This document shows, one piece after another, positions 51,053-63,212 of a DNA stretch of 64,000 bases. Where the stretch lies: positions 619,228-683,227 of the forward strand of contig CAADRB010000045.1 in assembly GCA_900708905.1 (NCBI GenBank), given 5' to 3'. Made by a program: the position numbers and the translations under genes. Numbering within the stretch: position 1 is the first letter of the stretch; each line of letters begins with the position of its first letter. The stretch is from Hymenolepis diminuta. Lineage: Eukaryota; Platyhelminthes; Cestoda; Cyclophyllidea; Hymenolepididae. A model generated the notes under the pieces. The model saw only the letters and a program-made list of their open reading frames with translations. It had not been told where the DNA came from and ran no database searches.

Positions 51053-54000
51053 ATGCTCGGGACCAAAGTGGATGCTTTGGCTGGTTCGTTAACGGGGTTC
51101 TCTGTCCGAGCGATCACTCAACCCCTAGATGTATTGAAAATCCGTCTTCAGGTTGGTGCATACATGGTACAAATTTAATTATTTGCAGCAATTTATTGTT
51201 CGACTTATATTTTACACAGCTCCAAATAGAAAACATATCACCGAAAAATGGCGGTTATTATCAAAGTATTCCACAAGCTGTCAGCCGAATAGTCAGGGAG
51301 GAGGGTGTGGTCGCGTTATGGAAGGGTCATGTTCCTGGCCAGTTTCTTTCAATTCTTTTTACTGCCTCAGAAGTAGGTCTCAGAACATTTTTTTGCACAT
51401 TCTCCAGTGTTTTACTGGGAATGCGCATTATTTTCTGATAGCACCCCATGTTTGATGTTGTTGATTCCTTATTATACTTTCGTTTGTCATTAACAAACAA
51501 TTTCTACATAATTTGCAGTTACGCACATTTGTTCTGAAGTGTTTTTTTTGTCACGGCAAAACGGATAATATATTTTTCCGTTAGAAGCATCGAAACGCCA
51601 GGAATGGTCTGAACAAGGGGTGAAGTTGTGTAGACGTATTTAATCAAATTAAAGACATTTAAAGAATCACGTTTCTTCTGGCTTTTTAAATCACTAATTT
51701 AACTGCTTATTGTTTGACATCTCAGGTCAAAGCTGATTGATCAGTAGTTTGCTATAAGAGACCATTCTGTCCTGGTTATATCTTGCTTATGTGTCCTTAT
51801 CTTAGATAATAGCAGTTTCTTTTAATCCCATTAAAAAGGATTTTTCAGAAGTAAATTCTGGGTAAGGACGAGTAATTCTGGAACCCTTCTGGTTTGTTAA
51901 CCGGCACAGTATTGAAATTATATCTTATTGACGACTAACTGTCCAAAAAATGTGATGTACTTGTCCTTTTGTTGATCTGACCTAAACGCTTGTAATTTCA
52001 TTCGAACGGTTTTACGACCTTGCTGGTTAAATAGTAAATGAAATTTGAATGAAAGGCTATTTTAGCTTATTTCCAAATCTATAAATATTGGCTTAACATG
52101 GCTAAATGCTCTACTAAGATAGAGGTGAGAGTGGTGCAACCACCCGCTCTTTAAACTCACCCAATTTTAAGTGTTAGCTTTCCTCTGGCATCAAAAATTC
52201 AAGCTGGCTCGTGAAATATGTGATCGCCATGCCACGAAGGAATTCAAATCAAGAAAATCAGCGCAGTTGTTCCCGATTGATTTGAAAATTATTCTCCAAT
52301 GGGAATGAAGTCCTCAAATATCCTGAAGATGTTAAGAATAAAGATACGTAAATTGGAAAGAAATAGGAAATTAATACCTTTTCTTTCTCATTCAGTAACT
52401 GTGATATTTATAATTATGCATCTTTATGTCCAAATCATAATTGTAATACGAGCATTGACTGATCATTTTCTGATCATATGGACTTAATAAAAAAATGAAA
52501 GGTCATTAGCTGGGGTGGAAGAATATTTTTATCAACGCTCCTCCTTAGTTGGAAGGAGGATGTTCTAGGAGCCTTATTTGTACCACTCTTGTTGATCAGT
52601 TTTTACCACTATATATGACTATAGCGTAGCGTCGGAGTCCGTCCGTTTCATAAGTGGTAATGACAAAGTTCAGATTTCTCACTAGGACGTATCCTTGGAG
52701 CTACTCCTCTATTCACGGTGAGTAAAAACCCAGTTGCAAGTAAACGCAGCTGACAGATAAATTTTTCTTGTCAGTACGCACTCATTTGAATAACCATATT
52801 GGATAAGGTTGTTCAAGATGGTGTACCATAATGCTAGTTTCTAATTAGATAGGCTCCAATACTTTGCTTTTCACTTCTGATGAGTGGTGGAAGATAATAA
52901 TTAAGTGCATGGTCATCATATTACTAGTTGACCATGCGCTGGACCACTTCATTAAATATAAATATTATGATATTTTGACAACAAAACTTGTTATTTGATC
53001 ACTCAGTTTTCATAATCAGTTACTGACTGAACCTTGATCTTGTACATTCTTGTCTCAGATTAGAGTTGACTTACTAAAACTCAGATTACAAAAATACAAT
53101 TAATTTTAGCCTATTTAATATTTTTGGTTGATTTCAGTATAGGATTCTTTATGTATTCTCGATTTTGGGATTTTGAAGTTATGATATCCTGACTTTCCTC
53201 TTTATTCTTCATTTCTAATCTCTTTAGAAGGATATCATAATTATGAATTTTAGGAAGTGGAGGCACATCCTTCTTTGAGCCTAAAGTTTATGTTGTTTTG
53301 CGGAGATAAGTACACTATCTTAAGTCGCTTCTCCAATTGGTGGCAGTTCACTATATCATATTTTAATTTTCCAAAGGTCAAATTTCATTATTTAACCCCA
53401 GCTCTATTTTTAAGTTCATGTTGTTGATATTCAAGTCATATCGATAAGTTGATTTAATTAGTCTTGGTGAAGGTGTTTCCTTTTCCAATGGGTACCAGCT
53501 AATGGGCTTCTAACGTAACCTTATGTAATCTTTAATGGTGTAGCAAAATGTGGGTTTCATACGGGTCTTCATAATATCTTCTGCTTGCTTAAGATATAGA
53601 CTGTAAAACTTTTTCTTATAATGAATTTGGGAATAATTAGCATATGAGCACTCCTGTATAAGTCATCTCCCTTGTTGACACATAAATGTATTTGACTACA
53701 AGACCATTCCATCAAAATTTTGTTAGTATAATGTTTTTTTGCGGCCGATTTTAGTATGCATTATTTTTAGTTGACCATCATGTTCTATGTCTGCTTAATG
53801 GGACTCTTTTCGATTTTATTAATGTATTTAGCCATTGGGTCAATAGAAAATTGGAAGTAAGATAGGTGAGTTTCTTCCATTAGGGAATACCATCTCTCTT
53901 AAATATAATGACTCATGAAATGTTAATGGGATGATGATTCTTATTTCTACAACTTGGAGGTAAGCCCTCCTTTTTGGGCATTTGTGCTTCTGGTTGTCTC

Positions 54001-55943
54001 TTTTACCATGACTCCTCATTTCTATTTTCAGAATCATTTGACTCATTTCGTTTCGGGTATGTAGTAATCTTTCAGATTTTAAAGCTCTTTTATCACAGTT
54101 CACGCTTATTTATTTACACATCGCTTTGCCTCCTATTCCATTTCTTGTAGTTTTGCAATTGACATCACTCGGTAAGTATATTGTAAACGAGGGGCTTATT
54201 TGAGGGAAATTATTCATGAATAATTTAAATTTATTTTCTTATTGCATTTCTTATACATTTTCATTACTATTATGAATTTTTTCACTCAACACTCGGACGT
54301 CTAATTTTTTTTCCTCCATTTGTTTATATTTTTTTATTTACCTCGGTTTACTCTATGATTGTATGTCTTCATTTTTTTTATCCTTCTTGATCAGTGTATT
54401 GATTTCGAAATGAGTGTTTGAATCTTATTTCTCCCTTTCGGATACGAAATGCAAGAGCTATTTTGATCAGCACAGCACAAAAAAAGAAGTAATTCAAGTC
54501 ACTTTCCTTGTTCGAATAGTTCGGAAGTGGATGAAAAATTATCGCGAATCGTTTAATAAAAGTCGGGGAAATGTAAATATGTATGTATTTATCAAGTGCT
54601 TCCATTAGAGTAATCGTTAACTGTTAATTAACAGATTGTTAATTCTGTTTTTTTTCTGGTTCTCTCCCTAACTAAAATTGAGATGGTATTCTTGACGTAC
54701 TTTTTTACTCTTATTTGATATTGGCCTTATTAAAGTATTATGACTAATGCATAAGCAAGTAATTAAACTGACTTTTTTTGGGTACTTATCTTGAGTAAAA
54801 CCAACAACTAAGCCCTTCACACTGGTAGCAAACATCAGAGATCATTTATTTTAAAATCTAGTGGCGCATACCCATTATCAATAGTAGGTGTATTACAAGA
54901 TCGATATTCATTCATGTATATTCTGTGATGTGAATGACCAACCACACTGATTAATTTCTGTCACAGAAAGGTGTTGTAAATGCGGGTGCAGAACACATTT
55001 CCTTCTACCATGATTAACTGTTGTTAACGCTTCAGTTTATAGGCTTTGGAAGTTCTATAATTTATAAATTAATAAAAACTTGATTAAGAACGGTTAGCTA
55101 GATGACTTTTTGACTAAAATCTGTTATTCAAATTCGTACCAGTGAATAAGTATCTCCTATTCGTTGTACTAAACATCCATATCTGTCTCGTTTTATTTGT
55201 AGTTCTACTGTTTCCACACTATTGCTGATTGGTATGTTCCCAATTTTCAATGTCAAAGGACCGCTTTGAATGATGCAATAGCGGGTGCAATTGCCGGTGC
55301 AATCTCAACTGTGATTTGTCAACCAATAGATGTGGTTCGAACACGATTGGTTGGTCAAGGTCAGTTTAAAGTCTACCATGGAGTTTTCCATGCTATGAAA
55401 CGAATCATGCTTGATGAGGGCTCCAGCGGCTTCTTTAAAGGCCTCAGTCCATCTCTCTTCCTCATTCTTCCCCAAACCGCCATCTCCTTTGCTACCTACG
55501 AAAAACTCAAACGTGCATTTAGTGAAATTACCCGTAAGTTATTTTGAACATCTCACGCTACTTTTTTCATTTTAGTAACGCTAGTTTTGTGCTTTTATTT
55601 TTAAGATAATTCATATCTACTGACTCCATTCTCGGGTGCCTTTGCAGGGTGTGTATCGAAAACAGCAGTTTATCCTCTTGATGTCGCTAAGAAACGATTC
55701 CAGGTTGTTGGTTTCGAGGAAGCGCGCCAATATTTTGGGAAATTGCCGACGAAAACTAAAACTAGATTAGGATTAGTTACTCTAAGCAGTGTGTGGCAAA
55801 TATTTGTACAGGAGGGATTTCGTGGCCTCTTCAAAGGATGGTGCCCATCTATGCTAAAAGCTGCTGTTACTACCTCTTTGACTTTCACATTTTTTGAACT
55901 GTACAAATCACTCCTTAGTGATGCTACCCCTAAAAGTCTGTGA
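51053..55943 (+). CDS. SLC25A19: Mitochondrial thiamine pyrophosphate carrier (SLC25A19 type)
   Basis: This inner-membrane carrier of the mitochondrial carrier family imports thiamine pyrophosphate, the cofactor of pyruvate and oxoglutarate dehydrogenases. The exons are 51053-51151, 51220-51372, 55203-55533 and 55606-55943, giving 306 residues with all phases matching. The three carrier repeats show their signatures: PLDVLK at 24-29, PIDVVR at 125-130 and PLDVAK at 218-223. Features typical of SLC25A19 and not of other carriers include ALWKGHVPGQFLSI after repeat 1, GQGQFKVYHG in repeat 2, and KKRFQVVGFEEARQYFG in repeat 3. The length is normal for the family (about 300-320). A stop codon lies just 5' of the ATG, and the protein starts almost directly at the first membrane helix. 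The introns are 68, 3830 and 72 bases. The substrate is inferred from family resemblance. Confidence 0.9.
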
Positions 55944-57623
55944 ATACTTCCGTAGATATTTTCTTGTGCCTTTACAGATTGTGTACTGGATTTTCTCTCC
56001 TTTTGTACAACCAGGACATATCCGACTTATCTAAAAACATTTTTTTAACTGACCTCATTGATTTGTTCTTTTTCCGTTCTAACTACTATTTCGGTATAAG
56101 TGGTACATTGCCAGTTAGTCTAATTTAATTGTACTAGTGGGAAATATGTTTGAGTGACGCTAATTGCTGATGAATATTCCAGCAAATCAAAAAAATACGG
56201 TTGGCTTCAAAGTAGGGATGTGTAGAAGATAGCCAAATCTTCCTATTTGGCAATTATCGCTACATTCGAGGCAAGTACGACTTAAAATACCCAGATACCC
56301 ATAGTCGAATTGCTTCAAATTAAACTTATCTGGATGATGAAATCTGGCAAAGATTGTAGCCATGATAATCGGGTGTGAACTATCAGCACTTAAAGTTAGA
56401 CGAGGTTTATAGACTCTGAGTGCATTAAATAAATTATGGGGTTGCATTGGCCACTTCGGGGATTACACGGCATATACATTCAAGCAGATATAAGCATTGA
56501 GATTATAGGTCGGGTCATTAAAGACCATGGTGATGGAGTATTTTGATTGAACCGTGATGATTTTGTCGCTACCTCCGACTAACTGTTGTCTTAAATCGCC
56601 TACCGCATATTGAGCTCCACTCTGTTTTGCCTAGGACTGATCTCTTACTTCAAGTCACTTATCAATTTGTATTCGTTATCTTTTTGAACTTTACTCTTTT
56701 TAGGTACATTCCGCTCCTTCATATTTTAATGTTTTAATGTCTCTTGTTTCCTGAGAGCATGTATACTGGCTGTATTCATAGCTTATTGATCAGTTTAGTA
56801 ATTGGGATACTTAGTCGACCACTTCAAGCACATTTTTCTTCTAATAACCACAGTACTAGTAGGATAATAAGAGAACTTGATTTCAACATAACAAAGTTCA
56901 CAAGAGGTCACTTAAATGAAATCCAATAAATCCAAATCCTGATTTGGGTCATACGGACAGCTTGTCAGTAATATGAAAGCGTCTGTTTCCTTCAAATTAT
57001 CAAAATGTTTTTTCCCAAACCTATGAAATACACAATTGGAGATTTGATCTGAGTTCATGCTGTCGGTTCCACTACTGACACCCTAATCCTACTGTGTCCT
57101 TGTCTTCCATCTCCAATCCTCTGCCAGTAAACCTTGTTTATCACGTCCGTCTTCCCTCTTTATCCTCCTTGGGAACTCGCCTACCGGTCGGACTCACATT
57201 CTGCACACAATATATAATAACTATGACAATGCGAAAGATGTTACAAAAAGATGTCGAGAATAAAGTCAGAGTATCCGAGTCTTACATTGTTTTTTTTGGA
57301 CATGGGTTTTAGGATGCTTAATGAATTTTTGACTTGTTTCCTCCCCCAAATTTGAATTTCATGATTTGTTCCCTGGATTACTGAGTTAATTTCTGTTCAT
57401 GGTGCTTATGACTGGCTGATTAATTATGATGGTCGGTGTTATCATTTCAATTTCCGAGAATTCCGCCAAGACGAATTCCAACAGACATATACAGTATACG
57501 TATGTGCATACATCCCAACGGCAAAAGTGAATACATTAATTTTAAAAGAACTATATTACAATTAACAATAAATAACCTAAAAAAAATCGGCAGAAAATTG
57601 TTAACCATTCCATTGTTTTGCGA
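55944..57623. other. Convergent 3' spacer
   Basis: This separates the 3' ends of the plus-strand TPP carrier gene and the minus-strand CNOT1-like gene. It should contain both 3' untranslated regions. I recognise no gene in it. Confidence 0.6.
56428..56433 (+). promoter_or_regulatory. Possible polyadenylation signal of the TPP carrier gene
   Basis: This is the first AATAAA I find downstream of the stop at 55941-55943, about 485 bases away and overlapping an ATTAAA. Plausible but unproven in AT-rich sequence. Confidence 0.25.
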
Positions 57624-60600
57624 CTAGTTTGCCTTGGTGCGTCGTTTTCTTGCATTATCAAAGAGAGACCTGCAATTCAAATAGATAAATAGAAATGAAA
57701 TTCGTGGTATACAACACTAGAAAGGCCCCAACTCACCGTTCCTCATCACTAAAGTGTTTCAGCAACTTTGGAAAATCAAGTTTTTCCTTAATATTGCGGC
57801 ACACAAACAGTAGGCCATCAGATTTGAAAGTTTCATATTGAAGATACTCGATTAAAATGCGAATGATCATATCCGTCAACCGTGAATCAGTTAGCTTACG
57901 CAACAGAACAAGAAGACATTGGGAGAAAAAGAGGGTCCAAAGGCTTTCGTACCTCAGTTGGCCAATCAGAAAACAGACTAGTATATATTGGTCACATTCA
58001 TGCAGATGTTGCAGAAAAGACTCGAGAAACACTATTTCTGGCAGTAGGGCTACAATCGTTAGGTCGTCCGCGAGATATTTTCCCAATTGTGCATTCTGAA
58101 TTGCATGGAGACCCAAGTAAGTCACCAAATCAGCCAAAAATTCGGGGTAATAGGTATTATGACTGGGGATTTCGTAAGAAAGACGCCTTTGTCTTAAGAC
58201 AGCCTCAAAGAAAAGAACCATATTTATTTGAGTTGCTGCTGCTTCTCTTTCATTATTGTCCTTACTTCGCTCCAACACAGAAATAGTATGATATCTTGAT
58301 AAGTAATCGTTCAGCAAATTTAAGTTCACAGGACTTCCAAGTTTTATATCTGAATCTATTGACTGTTTTGCAAAAGGGGGTAGTCTGTGTCCTGCATTCA
58401 AGGTATATTCAGGAAGTTCATCCATTAGGCAGCCACTTGTAGTAGGTTTAGCAAAAGCCACAATATTCCTCAGGCTAGATTTCGAGATTGAAATTACCTT
58501 TGAGAAGTAGTGATAAAATTCACAGATGAAGTCAGGATATTCGTAAAGCATTTTGCACCACAGCTTAGTTAATCTTGTCTCCAATTGGCTCCTCTCCCTC
58601 CCCAATATCACATGGGAGGTCAAATCGCTCAATAACTGAGCGTAAATCTTCCTGTATAACTTTACTGTATCTTCAAACCGTTCAACAAGAATTGTGTGAT
58701 CATCAGTCTTAATCCAAAAACATTTCATGAAGAAATCATTTTGAAGTATTTCCATAAAGCCTGACACAAACTTTGGCATTCGGTAGGGACGAAGTTGATG
58801 TAAGAGATAGCCAAAAGCAATTGGAATGAACCTATGAATTTCGCAATATTTCTCACTTTGATCCGGTTCATTTATAGCAGGAAAATGTACAAGGAGCTTT
58901 TCAAGGAGTTTCAACAGAAAGACTTGGTACTGTTTAGGATTGAATTCACAGGAACTGTTTTCGTGATGTTGCATTAGCGTTCTTCCCAGTTTATCAATTA
59001 CGTGGATTAGTAGTCTCCTTTGTATTGCTATCATGTTTGAAAACCTCTTACTACAGGCGATCATTAAATCAATAAGTGCCTCAAACTGCGATACCGCTAT
59101 AAATTTAAGAGTATTATCAAATGCCAAGCATATGCATATTCGGAGAAAGACAGCCATTTTTGATAATCCTGAAATGGTCTTAAGCCAATTAGGAGAATCC
59201 ATCCATTCATCAAATGGCAAAGGATCATCTTGCTTACGTTCCACGTATTTACTGAGCCACTGGTAGATGACCTTTTTTGTAAATAATTTCATTTCCGAAG
59301 TTTCGTCTTTTTCTCCTACATCATCCATAAATCCTTTCAATGGCATCCCGTCTATAGTCGCCTCTAACAAATCCCAATTAGTCAACGCGCGTATTCGAGC
59401 ACAAGTGATATTTAACCGCAAATTAAATTTTCTACATCTAATAATCTTAAACTTTTGCAGATCCATTAGAGCTTTTGTGGATTTCGGTAAATCAAATTCA
59501 TTAAGAACTGCAAAGTCGCGTTTATGAGTGATCACGAATAGGTCGGTAACCAGGTATGTTGAAACATTTTTGCCTAGCATTCGATTTATTGAATCCTCAC
59601 TCCTTTTGCCAAAAATAGGAGGCAGAATGAACCTATCCAGTAAGTTGAGTAAGAGCGTCACTGCACGTTCATTACCAACCTTAACATTTAGACTCAATAG
59701 GCTATCGAATTTAAGGTGGTTGATTAAACTCTCCTCCAAGAGTTCACTGATGGCTTCCCAATTCCATATAATGGAATTATCTGACTCCTGTTGACTTGTT
59801 ACATCAATTTCTCCCCTAACTAATTGAATCCACTCATTCGTAACGGTCTCCTTGTTCCAGGAAGGACATCGAAGTATTTTTAGCATTCTAACTACTTGTA
59901 GATAAATATTACGACTTTCTTTCTCCGCTTGGCTATTAAAATTGGTCAGGAATAAAACGAAGAGATCATGGCAAATTAGAGTCTGGATGCGGTCGAAATT
60001 TTGGGGTTTTTCATTAACGATGCTTTCAAATATATTCTCTAAATGACTAATCGCATCTGAATGAGGTCTGTTGCAATATGTAAGCTTTATCACCTTTGAA
60101 ATCAGTTTGCATATGCTAACATCCAATTTGCGATCACTCTGAGAATGACCTTTCGCTGAAGAGGCATCTTTGCCACTTAAATGAGGCCATAACATTAACC
60201 TTTCTATTACTGTTTCAACCGTATTCATTTTGAAGTATGCCAAACAAGCTGGAAGGAGTTGCATCGTCAGGGAATTTGCTAAAAGCATCCCAGTTGACTT
60301 ATCAATTTCTTGATTATGTTTAGTCAGTTCAGAATAGATAAAATCAGGCATGGTATCTTGAATATGTTGCAGAATTCGATCGGTACGCGAGTCGACTATT
60401 GCATCAACAGCGTTTCTGATCTTTTGAATTTCTTCGTCATTGAAAGTATTCCTTTTGGGGAAATCGCCATTCATAAATCGTTTGAGCCATTGGATAACTT
60501 CATTCAATACAGTTTTATCACCACCCTTAATGAATTCTCCCACTGCATAGAAAATGGGCCAGAATAGACCATGATCCTCAATAATTGAACGAGCTTTTCT

Positions 60601-61572
60601 GACTATGTTTGAATTTATGTATTTTGAACTTGATATAAGAGAGCTTCTTATCATTTGAAAATCCAAGTTAGAGAGTACGTGTATGGGATTCGGCACATGT
60701 TGACTATCTTCATTCAGATAATTTTGATGCATTTCATAGATTAACTTAATAAAAGCCATATTTTTTTGTACCCAAGAATTTTCTAGGACTTCCGACGCGC
60801 ATCCCTTTTGTTCGAAAGCGATATAGCAATATTCAGACGGCGATTCCCTAGTTAATGCGTCCTCCCCGAAATTTGTCTCTTTTGCACTAAGATTTTTTAA
60901 CAATTCTTCAATCTGAGCATTTAACTTTAAATTTAGTTCTTTGAACATTCGTAGAATTTATAGCTATTAATTTATAAACTCTTACCGTATGGATAGAATT
61001 AGTAAGTGGTGCGTCGTCATCATTATTATTGAGATATTCTGATACAAATGGTATAACATAAGCTTGAACACCCTGACTATATTGTTTAGATTGCAGCAGA
61101 AGTTCTTTCAAATTAAAACTGAATTCGAAAAAGTTCGAGGGATTACGTACAGCGGTCAATAATCTCAGAAATCGTCCAAGATTCGATAATTTTACTCTCT
61201 TTTCCTCATCAATCTCACATGCAGGAAGACATCTAAATATCGCCTAAGGAGATAAAGAGTAGCGAAATTACGCTTTTGGATAAGAACAACTTGAGAACAA
61301 TTTCTTGGACTTACCTTAACTGTCTTCAAAATTTCCGAGACGGCAAGTTCAAGGCTACAAGGGAACCGCCGGTCAACGCACATCACTATGTCTGTGAATG
61401 CTTTCAAGAGTGTTCTATCTTTAACAGCTCGTCGGTTGATGAGATAGCGCAAAAACCATGCAACTGAAACTGGCGTTAAAATATTGTCAAGCTCTTGAGA
61501 TTTCAAGACCACATTTTTCTCACTGACAGTGCTGAGAATTGAAATCAGGTGAATTTGGTACACATACTTCAT
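57624..61572 (-). CDS. Divergent CNOT1-like CCR4-NOT scaffold, C-terminal half
   Basis: CNOT1 is the scaffold of the CCR4-NOT deadenylase complex. The exons (minus) are 61572-61315, 61243-60986, 60912-57737 and 57669-57624, about 1245 residues. Exons 1-2 encode a MIF4G module (docking site for the CAF1 deadenylase in CNOT1): RYLINRRAVKDR, KLSNLGRFLRLLT, AYVIPFVSEYL. A connector-like region follows (WNWEAISELLEESLINHL). The last 400 or so residues are the NOT1 superfamily homology domain, which binds CNOT2/CNOT3: YEYPDFICEFYHYF, DLVTYLGLHAIQNAQLG, FLIGQLRYESLW. The stop apparent at 57735-57733 overlaps a GTGAGT donor; splicing to the acceptor before 57669 adds RSLFDNARK, which resembles the normal CNOT1 end. 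The usual CNOT9-binding segment is not recognisable. The first exon may begin earlier, or the whole may continue from the exons at 62677-63212. It is far more divergent than CNOT1 usually is. Confidence 0.8.
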
Positions 61573-62676
61573 ATGTTGAGGATAAGGTGAATGTTCCCGT
61601 GTTTGCCCAATTTTTGGATGTTCAATCTTTTATTAAATAGAGAAACGAAAGTGTTATTCCAAAAATTAAAGGTATCAAAAAATGCGAGTAAATTTTATTT
61701 GTAATGATTTCCTAATACATCACTCAATTTTCCCATTTATGATAAATTAGTTTTTTGAACACTGTGGCATTCCTTACCACGTTGGACTTATAAATTTTCC
61801 GAAGTTCACCAAATTATAGGTGAGAGATTTGTTTAATTCACACAACGTCAGGGATATTCTTCTCAATGTCAAAAGATGTTATCAAAACAACGGAATAATA
61901 GTGCGACTGCTCAAGCCCGTCTATCTACATATTTACAATCAAGTTTAGTGGACACACCATTACATGAATAAAGTCAAAATTGTTCAGACTTGTTATTTTG
62001 GCAACGATACATTTAAGCCAATGCTATGAATACTCACACCACTTGAAAACTTTTAACCAGTGTGAGCTCCTGATCACGTTCCTGATAAGACACTAAAAGT
62101 AGGCTAGGCTATCTCCCACACCAGCCAGTCAGCTCGCGGATCAGTTATGATGGCAAGGTCGTAGAATTGACCAATGAGAAGCTATAATCCCAGGTAAACT
62201 CAATAACAGTCCCCATGCTAGTTCAAACGGTAGTAGCCGTTATGGTAACATGGCTGCTTCCTCCTACCACTGTTTCCGCCTCGCTAACATTCTTGCTCTG
62301 AGAGTTACCTCCTTAAAATTTACTAACTAGAGCGAGTTGACAACAAATGCGTCTATGACTAACATCAGTTACAGGGCTTATGCATTCTTCCTTTTCGATC
62401 ATAATACAACTCCAATATGATATAGGATCAACCTGTATTTCATCAGTGGTTTAACAGCTTTACATTACACTGGGGTAGAAAGCAGGTATCCTTGAGCCGC
62501 TCCTATAAGAATTTAGCATTGCACCTATAGGATATCTGAAAATTAACTAAAACGCCACTTGCTCTCACATGACGTAACTATTTTAACTACATTCGTATTT
62601 TATTGTTGAACATTTTAAAGGTCAAAATATCGATGTTGTAGAAAGCACAAGCCATTTAAAAATGTTAATTACTAAC
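61573..62676. other. Intron or intergenic stretch between two CNOT1-like blocks
   Basis: I see no coding exon here. If the two CNOT1-like blocks form one gene this is an intron of about 1.1 kb: the donor GAG|GTTAGT at 62677/62676 and a possible acceptor AAG just before 61566 are both phase 0. The segment 62440-62510 resembles part of 52600-52710 (shared GTATCCTTG.AGC..CTCCT), possibly a short repeat. Confidence 0.45.
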
Positions 62677-63212
62677 CTCATAACCAATACAGGGCGTTTC
62701 TTTTAGTAGTTCAAAACTTGTATCATCAGCGAATTTCGCACATTGTTCAAATATGTCGGCCTTAAAAGTTATTAATCGACTAATTTTTTTACCACAAATT
62801 TAAAATCGGAAATATCTTCAATTTTTACACCAATGGCTCCACATAATGCATTGATCTTAAAAATGACCGACAAATTAATGCATCTTACCTCAGTTTTAAT
62901 ATCGCAATCTGTGGATCTTTGGTCATAGAGCAATTTTAGAACTCGCAAAATTCGTATTACATAAGGATTATAAGGTCGTATAAGCGAACCATTCAGTCCC
63001 CTTAGAAATTGAGTCATGAAGGCAAGAACGTAGAGAAGAACATCCTTGCTTTCCAAAATCGCATCGTATAGAAACGCTTTCATATCTAAATCTTTGTCAA
63101 AAACTATTCTATTTTGAGTTAGAGTCACCAATCCCAGAAATCTGCCTAGTTTCTTCAAATACAGCATCGTCAAATCATCCAAATTCCCTCTCGAAAGCTC
63201 AACAAATATGTG
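62677..63212 (-). CDS. Second CNOT1-type MIF4G module (partial gene)
   Basis: The exons on the minus strand are 63212-62889, 62855-62793 and 62760-62677, all phase 0, giving 157 residues. They contain LKKLGRFLGLVTL, DLDMKAFLYDAIL, LLYVLAFMTQFL, RPYNPYVIRILRVL and KTEINALCGAIGVKIEDI. These match the core of the CNOT1 MIF4G domain (NLGHWLGMITLAKNK, DLDVKSLLLEAY, LLYVVPFV, RPPNPWTM, FEIEVLCKNLALDI) in order and without gaps. The introns are only 33 bases (62856-62888) and 32 bases (62761-62792). The first exon starts at a TTTTGCAG acceptor, so the gene begins farther upstream, probably beyond the window. It is either the upstream part of the CNOT1-like gene at 57624-61572 or a separate duplicated copy. 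Confidence 0.72.

Noticed and set aside
57857..60567. Several plus-strand frames opposite the CNOT1-like gene
   Set aside because: They are shadows on the opposite strand of a long conserved coding exon.
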